Assembly (NCBI RefSeq): GCF_964355755.1
Contig: NC_092672.1
Location: forward strand, 26,718,501-26,782,500
Direction: 5' to 3'
Length of the DNA: 64,000 nt
From: Antedon mediterranea
Taxonomy: Eukaryota; Echinodermata; Crinoidea; Comatulida; Antedonidae
In this document: one piece after another, positions 25,443-38,700 of the stretch
Numbering within the stretch: position 1 is the first letter of the stretch
Layout of the letters: every line of letters begins with the position of its first letter
Notes under the pieces: generated by a model
The model's database searches: none
The model's input: the letters and a program-made list of their open reading frames with translations, nothing else
What the model was told of the DNA's origin: nothing
Made by a program: the position numbers and the translations under genes

Positions 25443-28400
25443 TTATTCAGCATTTACCGATCTTCTGTAATGTCTCCTAAGCGTTGACCTGACCTAGAAA
25501 AACAAAATAATTATTAAATTATACATAAAATTATAGTGTTAACCAAAAAATGTCTTCATAATTTCATATTTTTTAGTTTGGGCACTTCGTACTTATATTT
25601 GATCTTTTTGACCTGTTTTATGAGTTTTCATATTCAACAATGTGTGAGATTATGTGGTGCAGTGAACTTTCGATCCCGATATCGGGAGTTCTTGTCCAAT
25701 GCTTGTTGGATTGCTTGTATCCTTGGGAGAGACACTTCACTTACGTTTGCCTCTCTCCACCCAGGTGAAAACAAATTGTTACCTGGTAAGGTCATAACAC
25801 GAATTGGCTGATCACTAGCTGCAACATTATGGAAGTATGTTTTCTTACATGTAAAACACTTTGAGGCTTTGAACATTAAGTGCTATGTAAGAACGGCGTA
25901 TTAAATAGTAGAAAGTGTCCTCAATTTTACACCCCTTCTGAATAACAAAACCTTTGTCAAACATCCCAATATAAACCAAACTAATTTAAATATAATAGCT
26001 GTTGTTGTGATCGGTCTGAATGTGAATTAAACTATGCTTACAATTCAGTTTCCCAAAATATTTTGTTCCATGAAACTGTGACTGTTATTCAGAAGCTGAA
26101 TGTTTTTTAGAAAATGTTATCTTACCTCGCTACTGAAGAAACACTGAGACAACCAAATAAGAAAACCTTGTGTTGAGTTGAAAATAACAAAAATATATTC
26201 GATGACGTCAGAGAAATAAAGACTCAGAAGAATACCGAACATCCATGGAATTCCAACAACTGGAGCAAGGAGTAAAAGTCGAAAAAACAGTGACCTGAAA
26301 AAAAGTTGAATGGCATTGTGTTAATATTCATTTCAATTATTCATTATTACTATCTTTTATCAAAACAGTAGTGGTGAGTTCCTTTAATATCAGAGGCCAA
26401 ATTGTGTATGAAAGTTAGTTAGTACACACTGTTGTGGACAGACGAAATAGTGCAGCTAGAATTTCGAGCAGCACTGACATGGCGTGATCTTGGGGTAGAA
26501 GCACAGTTGATCGAAAAGTGCAATATCTACCAGTTCACAGTACCTGGATATTACACTGCTATTTAAAAAAAAAATGAGGTACCTGGACAACCACTTGTAT
26601 TTTAAATATTCATTAGGTCCCTGGGTAACCATTCAAGCGTTCATGGGGTACCTAGATAACCATTTGTATTGAAAGGCTTTATGAGGTACCTACTAGGTGA
26701 CCAACTGCAGCCTATTGAAAGGTTCTTTGAGGCCGCATCTGGATAAATAATTGTATTGAAAGTTTTTATGAGGTACCTGAATGACCATTGACATTTTTTA
26801 AAATGTTAATGGTCATTTAAAAATGTATATGAGGTCCCTGGATATTCATTCGACCCTTATGAGGTACATTGGTAAAACTCGTATTCCTCGTATTATCTTC
26901 ACAACAAACCTGATTTGGTTTCCGTTGCTTAGTTCTTGCTGTGTTTTGTTTGGCGATTGTGATTTCATAAATGCTTCGTATCCAATGATAATTAGTTCCA
27001 CTAAAACAATCTAATTAATGAACAAAATATTAACATAATTTATGTTATAAATTATACCTACTTCTTTTTTGACCTTTTATGTTTTTGGCCCATACGTTAT
27101 CTTCCTAAAATGTTATTTGCATGTTTTTATTTTGTGTATATATGGAGTCGTGGGTATTATAGGCCTACTACAGTCCGTCTTCATGATTTATTATGAACAT
27201 TAACATAGAGATTTGAATAATTAACCATACATTATCAAACGAGTAGCGCGTTTCTAAAAAGCAGCGCTTTAATTTTACTACCAGCGACCATACCACTGTG
27301 TGGCTTAATTGAAAGCGTCGCGATAAATTTGAATAAATTAGAAATGTTATTTTAATATTTAAAAAACAAGCTTTCTAAAAATGGCAAAGTTCAAATGAAT
27401 GCTTAGAGTAGGTCTAGAATATAATGTTTTAATGACGCCACAGGGCCTATCTACTGTATATTAGAACGCTTCTACTAATTTGAATAACAACATACTTCCC
27501 GCGGACTATGCAATGTACAATCGTCGCCTGCAATAATGGGTATGGATTTCAACCGCAGAGAGTGAAAACCGCAAACTTAGCCTAAGACGTCTTAGGCCAA
27601 TTGTTTGTAGAAAAACCATAACCTTTCGGATATAACAAGCAATGAAAGCAAATTGCTTTCGAGAATATTATGATTAAGTTAACCTCTAAGTTAATAGACT
27701 TCTAAACATATTAAATCTTACTGTAAGGACAAATATGGAAAGCCAAAATGGAAATGTTCAATGCCATAGAACATTAAGTATGTTTATCGATAGTGTTTCA
27801 TTTTAAGAAAATAGAAAAAGAGTATTACCGAAACAATGATGAAAATAAACGCTATTAATGTGAACATGGCTTCAGACTCCGGGTTGATCCAGCAACTGAA
27901 ATAATGATATGGTATATTGAGAGGTTAAATTCAACATTTCACTAAAAGAGTTAAAGCCCGTTTATACTACATACTATAACCAACGACAACAACTAGATAA
28001 ATATATAATTTCTCTTAAGCTCTGTCTTCACTATCAAACTTGTTTGATAAAAAAAAGTGTGATGTGTCCAAATATAGTAGGCCTAGTGATATATCCAAAT
28101 ATGGTAATGATATGAAATCATCATGTCCATTGGCACATCAGATTTTGTTGTCACATAAAGTTTGATAGTGTAGACAGAGCTTTACATAAAACCAAAGAAA
28201 GTTTTCATCCTAAAACTGTAGGATAACCATTTATACTTTAATGACGTCATAATATAATACTTAAATCGTTGTATCGCCATGATGTTATTGTTCTTAACTG
28301 GTCATGACGCTATCTTATTGGATTTGAAACTTTTTTGATTTGATCAAAAAAACAACATAAAAGGTTATCCTATCGTATTTGGATGAACATTTTTCTCATT

Positions 28401-29672
28401 TCTTTTGCTTTCAGTAGGAAAAAATGTATCTATCGTCGTAGTAGTCTTTTTACAGTATGACTATGATTCTTACTGTATCTCCACATATACTACAATATTT
28501 GCCCAGTATCATAGGAATATTTGGTAATACAGCATCTCATGTGTATCAAATAATGAGCCTGTATCATGTGAGGTGAAACACATGTGATGTTATATTAATA
28601 CGAAATATTCCTGTGATACTGGAGAAATCTAAATACAGACCGAGAATCGGGTGTATTGTGTCAAAGTGAATTGTAATTACATTCCAGGTGCGATGTAGTT
28701 GTCGCGTCTGATAATAATAGATATAGTAACGAATACACCGGGTGAAATCCAACCAACATATCGACTTATTCGATATCGCTTATAATGATTTAAAAATGGA
28801 TGCTTGATCTTCAAGTAAATATCCGTTGAAAATATCAACATCCAAGTAAATGACGTCAGGATTGTGTAGTGTAAATATCCAGCTAGAATTGTACATATGA
28901 CCTAGAAATAGAACCAAATACAATTTTTAAATCATTTTATTTTTTTAGGTCGCTTGAAAGTAATTGAAAACGAATCGCAAAAACTTGTTTAGAATATTTG
29001 GAGAAAACTCTGTTCGTCGTGTTTTGAGAAGTAGTTTGGGTGAAAAACCAGCAAAACCTCACCTTTGTATCTACAAGTTTTCTATTATCGATTCATGTGA
29101 TACCGACCCAAAATAAATATGGTTAATGTTTGAAGCAATACCTCCAAAAACCTAATTTGAATATTTCTGAAAACTCTTGCGTTTATCGTGTTTTTCTAGA
29201 AATACTGTATTTTGGGTGAGATTCTCGGCCCTATATCTGTCTATTTATAGTCGCGACTCTACAGCTCACTATGTCGGTCGGGTGGTCGGTAAACTCTATC
29301 TCAAATGTTTGCACGTAACTCCAGCCATGTTTAGTTTACATACACTGTAAGAAATGTCTGTAATTTTACGTTCACCGTAAATCAATCACTATAGTGATAA
29401 TACGTGTCTTTCACGCGTGAGATCAAAGCCTAACCTATCCATAAAGCCTGTTTTGCTGTCGACGTAACGTGACGGCGAGTTGTGTTGAGTTGCGTTCAAT
29501 TGACCGGATTCAACGATTTCACAGGAAAAGGGGGTAAAAATCAACGTTAAAAACCATTGAAATCTGCAATCGTTAAAGTTGAACCGGCTCGATCATCGTT
29601 ATTGTTATTTATTTTCAACTTTAACGATTTGAAAACTCAACGCAACTCGCCGTAGCGTTACGTCGACAGGAT

Positions 29673-29706
<34 letters not shown>

Positions 29707-32700
29707 TTTCATCCCGGTAAGACTCACCTTACTACCTGTGTTTATTTCAATAAGTAAGAAAGAAATGTATGCGAACAATAAAGACGTGACTAAATGACGT
29801 AATATTTTAAATCGCTCTAAGTTTCTCAATTCCCTGCAAAATTAAAATAAAAGTCAGTTCATTATAGCAGATTTTTTGGTTTAAATCACTGTTAATTATA
29901 ATTGAAAAAATATTAAAATTGTTAAAACAAATCTATTATTATGTGATAATATTGCTATTTATGAGCGTCTATTGATCTAACATCATCAAAAGTTCTGTTG
30001 AAATGCGCAGAATCACGTAATGTGGTCTGCGCATTTCTGCTATATTTCTTAAACAGTCGATATTTAACGATTTTTCTGAAAAACAGGGATCATTTCGAAA
30101 ATTGGTCAATTTTTTTTTATAAACTGGCATTGTGCATGTTACCTCAATACATAAATGTATTGATATGTAGTCGATACAGTATTTTGCCATTTTTCCAAAA
30201 ACAAGTCCCTGTACAGAGAGAAACATGCAGTCCATAGATTTTCCTATAAAAACGAGATACATACTCAAAACTACATATGATAACGAGTGTAATAGTGAGA
30301 AACACAATTGACGTAGAAAGTCCAATATATGTTAGGATAGACAACGCAACCTTCTCATCATCCACCGTCTTCTGATGTATTCCATTGCCAAAAAAAAAGA
30401 AACAAACAAAAAACAAATATAAACAATTATATTAAAATAAATGAAAATAGAAATATACCATCATTATCATCTGTTTGGCTATATTCGTCTTAGATTGACA
30501 AGTGTCAAATATGTTTTAAGGTTATGGACTTCTCAGCTTTATGATATTGTTATTCTCCATTGTATTGCCGAGTGCAATGTTTTGGCCGGCTTTACACATT
30601 ATGAAGGATTTTGTGAGTAAAGTATGGCTGCAAACAGAGATATCTAGTGGATGATAGGCGTTTATTTATGTACATATCTAGAATAATGATAACGGAATTA
30701 TAGATAATTACATATCAAGAAATCAAGCTTTTACTTAAACTTCCAATATGAAGTTTGAAGTGAATGTGAGAAATTTATTGACAACTGTTCAATAACAATA
30801 AAATAAAACTAAATTAGGGCATAAAATAATATAGAAACTAACTGTTTTAGACAAACTATACGAGTAAATGATGATGAATGTTAGTTTAACTGAGTTCTCT
30901 AAGCCTGGTTTCCGTAAAATCGCTAGAATTTATCGGGGATCTAGTACGCGAGCGCTAAATATTCTTTGATACGCGTATACGATTCATCGCGCGCCGACAC
31001 AATCGGCAAAGATGAACATGGTTGAACTTTGCCGATTTTACTGCGATGAATCGGGGAGCCTTCGCGATTGCGTCGGCGACATCTGCGCGTGTAGCGATTT
31101 TAATGGAAACGCTGTAGCGATTTTAATGGAAACCAGGCTTAATTTAAATGGGAAAACAAGAAAGTAAACAATTAAAATAATTAATTATATAAATACATAC
31201 GCGGACTTCCTAATAATATGACCTACCTTTTGAAGAACCTTAGCAGGGACCATCAAAATCGAAAATGACGTCAGGTGAGAACAGGCGCAGACGAAACCGT
31301 CCGTAAGAAGCTCTCCATTAATTATGGTGACACACCCTTTGGTCGACCAATCACTTAACATTTAAAACACAAAATCTATGTTTATGATAAAGAAGATGAA
31401 ATTGGGAAGACGGTAATGCTTGGTTCCCACTAGAGACGCAAGGACGTAACGCAACGTAAAGCGTGCTTCCCACTAGCGACGCAACACAAAGACGTAACGC
31501 AACGCAAGTGAATTGACCAATCACAAGCGATGGCTTATTCGCTTGTGATTGCTAACTGTCTATAACTTCGCTTGTCATTGGTTAAAACGCTTGCGTTGCG
31601 TGTGCGTCCTTGCGTTACGTTCTAGTGGGAACCAAGCTTATAGTAACATCATAATTTACTACTATTGCAGAAACTATTTTTAAAGTCAATTAACTTACGT
31701 GGCGTTAATTGAATCATTATCATCTTTAAAATGGCACAGAAAATCTACAGAACTATTTTCGTAAGTGTCGGCTATTGTTTTCGTCATCAAAACAGACTGA
31801 ATAAAAAAATGTGTAGGTTATTACTAGTGATGATAAAAATGGTTTCTTATGATGATGTTGATACATAGTTCATTTAGTATAGTAGTAGTAACTTTTATAC
31901 ACAGTTGAATAATGAGGATGTAGCGGTAAAGGTGAGGAAGATGTTGAAGATGATAAGAAGGAGGAAAATGAGGAAAAAGCAGGAACAAATTGTGAGAAAA
32001 ATTTTTTTTTAAAGAATATGTATGGATACAGTTACACTTTGATGGTGATATCTCAATTTAGGTAAAAACAGTAGTATTTCACTAATGTCAATGACTATAC
32101 CAATGTCTTAAGAGGATGGATGGGGAAAAGAACAAAAAAAAAAGAAAGATAAAAAATAAACTAAAAAGAATAGTCGGAAGAAATAGTAAAATGAATAAAA
32201 TAGAAAAAAGGGAAAAAACTAGACAAAAAATTAGAAAAGGAAAACAATTTGAAAATAGGAGGAACAATAAAAAAAGAAAAGTGAAAATATAAACAAACTA
32301 GAGGGTACTCCGAGAGTACAAACCTCCGCCTACTGTAAAATTCCCCTACATAAAATTCCCCCTGAATATTTTTTTAAACATTTTTTTTTATTAGTTCTAA
32401 GTGTAAATATGTTAACTGCACACTACAAAGTTGTGGGTGACAGTGTGGTGTAATGGTTATGTATCCAGCCTCTCACAGTTGAGATCGCTGGTTCAAGTCC
32501 CACTGAGGTTTTTTTTTATTATTATTTTTTTATTTGTTTTTTTTTTAGTTTTTTGTGGACCTTGATCTTTGACCCTGACCCTTCAAAATGTAACCACAAT
32601 TATATGATGTCATTGATCATTGTGGCTAAGTTTGGCGAGAATCGGATAAAATCTGTGGTCTCTAGGCAGTAAAATAGTTTTTTGTTAGTTGTGACCTTGA

Positions 32701-35700
32701 CCTATGACCTTTTCCTCTCAAATTCGAACTTGTCCGAGCTTTTGGGGCATAGATCATTGTTGCCAAATTTGGTAAAAATCGGATAAAAACTGTGGCCTCC
32801 AGGCTGTTCACAGACACACACACACACAAACAACACAAACACACAAACATACAGGGGTGAAAATATAACCTCCTTGGCGGAGGTAAAAAGAAAGAAACTA
32901 GACAATTTAAAAAGAATAAAAAAGTAGTAGGCCTACAAATGAAAAAAAAGAAAAAGGGGAAAAACAAAAGTTAAATAAAGAAAAAGAAAATCAAAAAATT
33001 AAAAAGGGAAAAAAGCGAAAGAAAAAATCCGAGTTGCATTTACATGATTAATGATTATAAATTAGAAATATCGTAACACCTCCAAAAGAACCCATCTTGA
33101 AAAAAAGCACCCCCCCCCCACCCCCTCTTTGGTTTGTAAAAAGTTACCTAAAAAAGAAGCCTATCCAAGTTTCCTTAAAAAGAAGAATCCCATGGGCTTT
33201 TTTCGAGGTTTTACGGTATATGATTCGATATACATGTAGCATAACATTACCTCTGTATACGGGTAAACAATTTTAACATTAGTGCTCAACGAGTTTCTAG
33301 AACTATCAAACGCGTAGACGGATACGATGACAGACACACACTGATACTGCCTGCAGATTAAAAAGTTTTAAAAATAATATGAAAATATTTTTACAAAACA
33401 AAGAGATGGTCGCCAGAGCGCAGATTGCTTTATTAAACAATATGTTTACCCTTATGTTTTCTAATCATTGCCGATTTGGATTAGTAGATGGAAACCTCTC
33501 GAAGACAAGACGTATGCCTAGCTGCGCGAAAATAATCTGGTCTGAAATGTACTTCCATAAATATTAAACCAAAACAAATAGGCTCTACCTATATATTTTC
33601 CGTTTGCTTAAAGTATAAAAGTAGGAAGCATTATACACAATTACTGGTTTAAATATAAATATGACCAGGGAAGAGTTAATTTAACTCTTCCCTGATATGA
33701 CTGTCTAAAAAAACATAAAACATATTTTAGACGCTTTTCAACAAATTTTCAATTTAAAAATGCAAAATAATGTACGGCAAGGTAAGGTATGTCCCGTATT
33801 TATTTCTGAACGTAGGGGAATGAGCTGCCAGGAGCTCATTTTACTGAGTCTTGACATTGTGTAGTAGGGTGGCCAGTTCATTTACACGCCGCAGGTACTG
33901 ATTTCAGCTGAGTAGACTGGAATTAATACCGTTTAACTTACTTTGAACATTCTTCTTCGCTTGAGATATTTTGAACATAACTAACCAACAAGTATGGTCC
34001 CACTGTAAAAAAAAATGATGTACATCTTAAATGAAACGAAAGAAAACTTTATCTTCTGGATTTATTTACTTGAAAAAAAAATCATTACGATAATGTTTAC
34101 AAACCTGTCGATATTTTATTCATATTAATTGTGGTTTGTTTGTAGACAAATACTTGCTAAGTGTTAAAACGTTGCGTAGATAAGCGGAAATTTTGTTTTG
34201 CGAAAGTTTGTTTTATTGCAGTAATGCTAAAAAAATACGAGCTACTTTCACAGAAACGTACCACTGTGTAGCTCTTCCATATTTCTTTGGGCATGACAGC
34301 TTACAAATAAACATCCTAAATGCTTTAATATTTATGGTTTTACGGTTTTAAGTGCAACTGCAATGGAACTAGAATATTGCATAACGTATACAGTGTAAGG
34401 GTAGAACTTACTCTCGATATCGGCTGCCGCTATTGAAACTAGAACACCATCTTGAACAGACATTATCGGTACATCTGAGATGTTGAGTGTGTCTACTTTG
34501 ACTAAAAAGCCATCTGTAAATCAATACAAAAATGTATTACTGTACTTTAGAAAGCTGATCATTTTAAAGATGTATTGTCCATTTGACTAATTAAAGAAAA
34601 AATATTAAAAAAGGGTTTCGAAAAAAAGTGGGTCATTTTGAAGTATCATAATAGTTATTAACTTTCACCAAAAATTAGTCGAAAAAAAATCATTTAACTG
34701 AAATACATATGTTTTTTTGGTTCAAAAAATAACGTTGACTTCCAGTCAAAGTTTTCGATCAAAACATATCTCATAATGCAACGCGCTTGTTTGGCTACTC
34801 TGTATGCATAATCATAAAACTTCAGTTGTTGTAAACAATCCTAATTAGCATCATCCATAATGCCTATCGTGGTTTGAAATCTTTGTTTACTTTCGCTAGC
34901 GAGGATTTTCCAGACGAAATGTAATCAAATTAATTTACGTAAACTTGTTGTTTTTAGCTCAAATTTTCGACTTAAAGTGAATAACTTTAATATTACTTTG
35001 ATATGGCCAATTTTAATTTAGAATATTTTGACCTTCATTTGTTGTATTTCAAAGGACAATGTATCTTTAATATTATTATATCACTATTTGTATGGTGTAT
35101 TATGTCACCACAATAAAAACAATAATATACATTTATCAATGCTACAAAATACTGTAGTACAATATCCAAAGGTTTTCAAGTCAACTTGCCAACTTCATTT
35201 TCATATGCGAAGTATTGGATTTCACCAACATTCAGCAGTTCAAACGGATTGAAATCGTCAATAATGGAATGTATTCCTTCAAACAGTAAAGTATTTTCTA
35301 AGAAAATATCAAAGAAAAATAGAGTAAAACATGTGTAAATAGTAATGATTTGGAGCAAGTTTCCATGTTTTATGGACATATTTAATATGGCTCTTATCTT
35401 ATATGAATGTCAGAGGCTTTTACTGTTTCTACATTTGTGTACTTTCCCTGACCTCTGGTGGTTCCGTTTGACCATTCGTAATTAAGTCCTAAGGGTGCAG
35501 TTGTATTTAAAGATACGTTATAGATTTCTGAATACATCTCTGCATAGTCCTGTTCTTCATACTTGGTTATAGTTGAATGTGTTGCATTACACAGATTCTT
35601 CTGCATAGGATAATCTTGAGCTGTGTGTGAATCCAGTAAAAAATAATAAAACAGGTAAACTATTTTGACATTTGATGAAGAAAGACTAAACTGATAGCGC

Positions 35701-38700
35701 AATTCATTTGCATGACACTTACTGTGCACGTAGTATAATGGCATTCTTCTGCAGACAATATAGGAACATCTATATAGCCTAGGTCTATATATGGGTTTCT
35801 TTTTCAACTGGGGCATGTATGGTAAATTTTACGAAGATGTTTTAGAAAGGTGTCAGGCTTATTATTTTTTCTCTTCATATTTTGCTGTATTATTTGCTGT
35901 ATTTATTGGTTAGTGATAAATTATATAACTCCAGAGTACAAAGGTAAAATGTAACCGATAATTTTTATCTAATTTTAACAATTTTTAGCCTCTTAACTTT
36001 TTGTGTGTTTTTTTGTAAATTGTATTTTATATTTTTGTATTTTGCCAGTTTTCAAATCACATTTCTGTTTTTTTAAATGGACAATAAAGTATATATGACT
36101 ATGACTATGACTATGACTAAATAAAATGAAATAAGGTTTTAATATATCCATCATTTACTCTGTTCACAAACATAGAAAAATGTCTTCGTGCAGTCTTGAT
36201 CTCTCCATCCGTTGTCTTTACGAATCACACAGCAATCTGCACTTTCAATGGTATTTTGAGTTTTATTATCTGGTTGTCCGTCTTCCCAATCTAAGAAAAT
36301 TAAAACAAAACATAACATTTTTTTAACATATATAATATAAATATATAAATAAAATAACAGCAGAAAACTTGGTTACTTCTTTGTTTTAATCACTACAAAT
36401 TTGTTTCGTACGACTATATATATGTCTTTGAAAACGCAATAATTTAGAAATATGCAAAGATTTAATATTTCTATATTATATTCAAAACATACTCGTCAAC
36501 AATTACCCTATGAAGTAAACTAAAAGTGTAACTGAATACTATTAAGTAGTAGATTACCCCCAAAACACGAATTTTCAAATTCTATTGTCCAACGCCATTC
36601 GCCCTCTTTCAGTCTGTCGCTATATCCAATCCATATTTTGTTAGGAGCAAATGTATAAATAAAATCGTTTTCTTCGCTCGATGAAATTGTTACTAAAGTA
36701 GCGTTATGTTCTATACAACTGTTTAGTGCTTCTGTCCAATTCAATTTGACTTCGAAGTGTTTGTAACAACTGTATTCATAGTGCGTCCAGGTATCTTGAC
36801 AGATTTCTATTAAAAAAAAGTAAACATCAACTATTGTACATAAAAAAGGTGATTCCTTCAGGAAGATGGGATACTAGACAGCGGTAAAAAGGGAAAGATA
36901 CAATTTAGTGACTTTCTCAAGATAAATAATAAAAAATACGGTAGATTGAGTGAGTCAAAATCTTTTTATTTATTGTATTTGTCGCAGAAAACAAAGGATG
37001 GAAGTGGAGATAGCCCTACTCATTGAGGAGCGAAAGAAAGTTGGCTAACTAAAAGCTTTCTTTCAAATAAGAATTATTGTGATAATAATATTAATAAAAA
37101 TGATAATAATTATAATACTAAAATAGGGTATCTACTACAACAGTACAGTTGACTAGAAGAGGCCCTTTTAAAAACAACACAAAATTAACTAGCTCTTATA
37201 TTATTGATTATCTTTGAGATATCATTTTAACTTGGTTTTAAAATCAGAATAAGATATGTTGCATATAAAACAACACATATTCCAACCATGTTCTTCATTT
37301 CAAGTGAATAAGAAGACATACAGAAAATAATATAAACTTGTTTGTTATATTGTTATTGTACTGGAAGATCTACAATTATTCATACGTAATGTTACTTCTG
37401 GACCAGAGATTGAATAAATGAATGAATGAATAAATAAATGAAAATTAATACTCTTTATGAAAAAATACGCGAATGTAGGCCTAATACTCAGACATAACCG
37501 CTGGGTTTGTTAGAAATTTCGATAGAGTGATAAATTGTGATAGGGAAGAAAAACTTCACTTCAGGATTTCAGTGCCACGATGGACATGATTTACAAAAAA
37601 CAAGTTAACTATGCTATTTTAAAGCCTTTCTATCACTCGTAGCCAAATGTGTAAGAAAGGTGTACTGTATCACATAATTGGTCTTATACTGGGCTTAGAA
37701 GTGGTCGATAATATGCTTGCGCTTACAAAAAATAGTTCACTCTTCTTTTACACGGTATTACTAATTTAGTTTCAGATAGATTCAGATAATATTTATTTAG
37801 ATAATAATGAATGAATATATACAAAATAGAAAAAAAGATATTAAAGTGAACAAAGATAAAGCAGTAATTGGTAGTCGGTAGAAGTTAAAAACTTGTCTCG
37901 TAGGGACCCACAACAAAACACATTACTAAAAAAAATAAAAATAAACCTAGAATATATAATTATATAATTTAGGATAAAAAATTACAGTATAATAACATAA
38001 CTAACATCTTCTTTATCAAAATTATTTAAATTATATTTCAATAGTTTCATGATATAAATGAAATAAATACCGATATTGGTAAATGAAAAAAATATGTATA
38101 CATATAATTTATGTATATATATAGTATACTATATATACATTATAGATTAAAGATTGCAATAATAAACAACAACTAATATTTTGTGTAAACATAAATAGTA
38201 TATGAGTATAAATAATGATAATAAGCATATTAACTAAGCAGTATAATATTTAGATATATAATGATTCTTTAACTTTTTTCGGAAAGTAAATAATGATATT
38301 GACGTTTTGATATTTGGCGGGATATGATTCCACAAATTAGGACCTGATATAGTTATAAAAAATTTAGTTTTAGTAAGTCTAGCAAAAGGAATGTTTAAAT
38401 GAGAAGTTCTTAAATTGTAATTGTGAAATTTGGTACGTTTACAGAGCATATCAATCATAGAAATAGGAAGTTGGTTTTTAAAATAATTAAACATAAAACT
38501 GGCAACTTGAACATTGTGGATATCCGTTAATTTTAATATACCAAGACGTTTAAAAAGGGGTTCAGATGAGGTTCTATATGGTGAAAAAGTAATAATTCTA
38601 GCTGCACGTTTTTGTAATTTAGTTAATCTAGCAATATTAGAAGAGCAATCTGCAGCCCAAATAATGTTACAATACTGGAAATAAGGAAGTACAAGTGTGT

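Noticed and set aside
36159-36806. A stand-alone second lectin gene
   Set aside because: No signal peptide or start codon precedes it, and both of its outer junctions fit neighbouring GPCR exons in phase.
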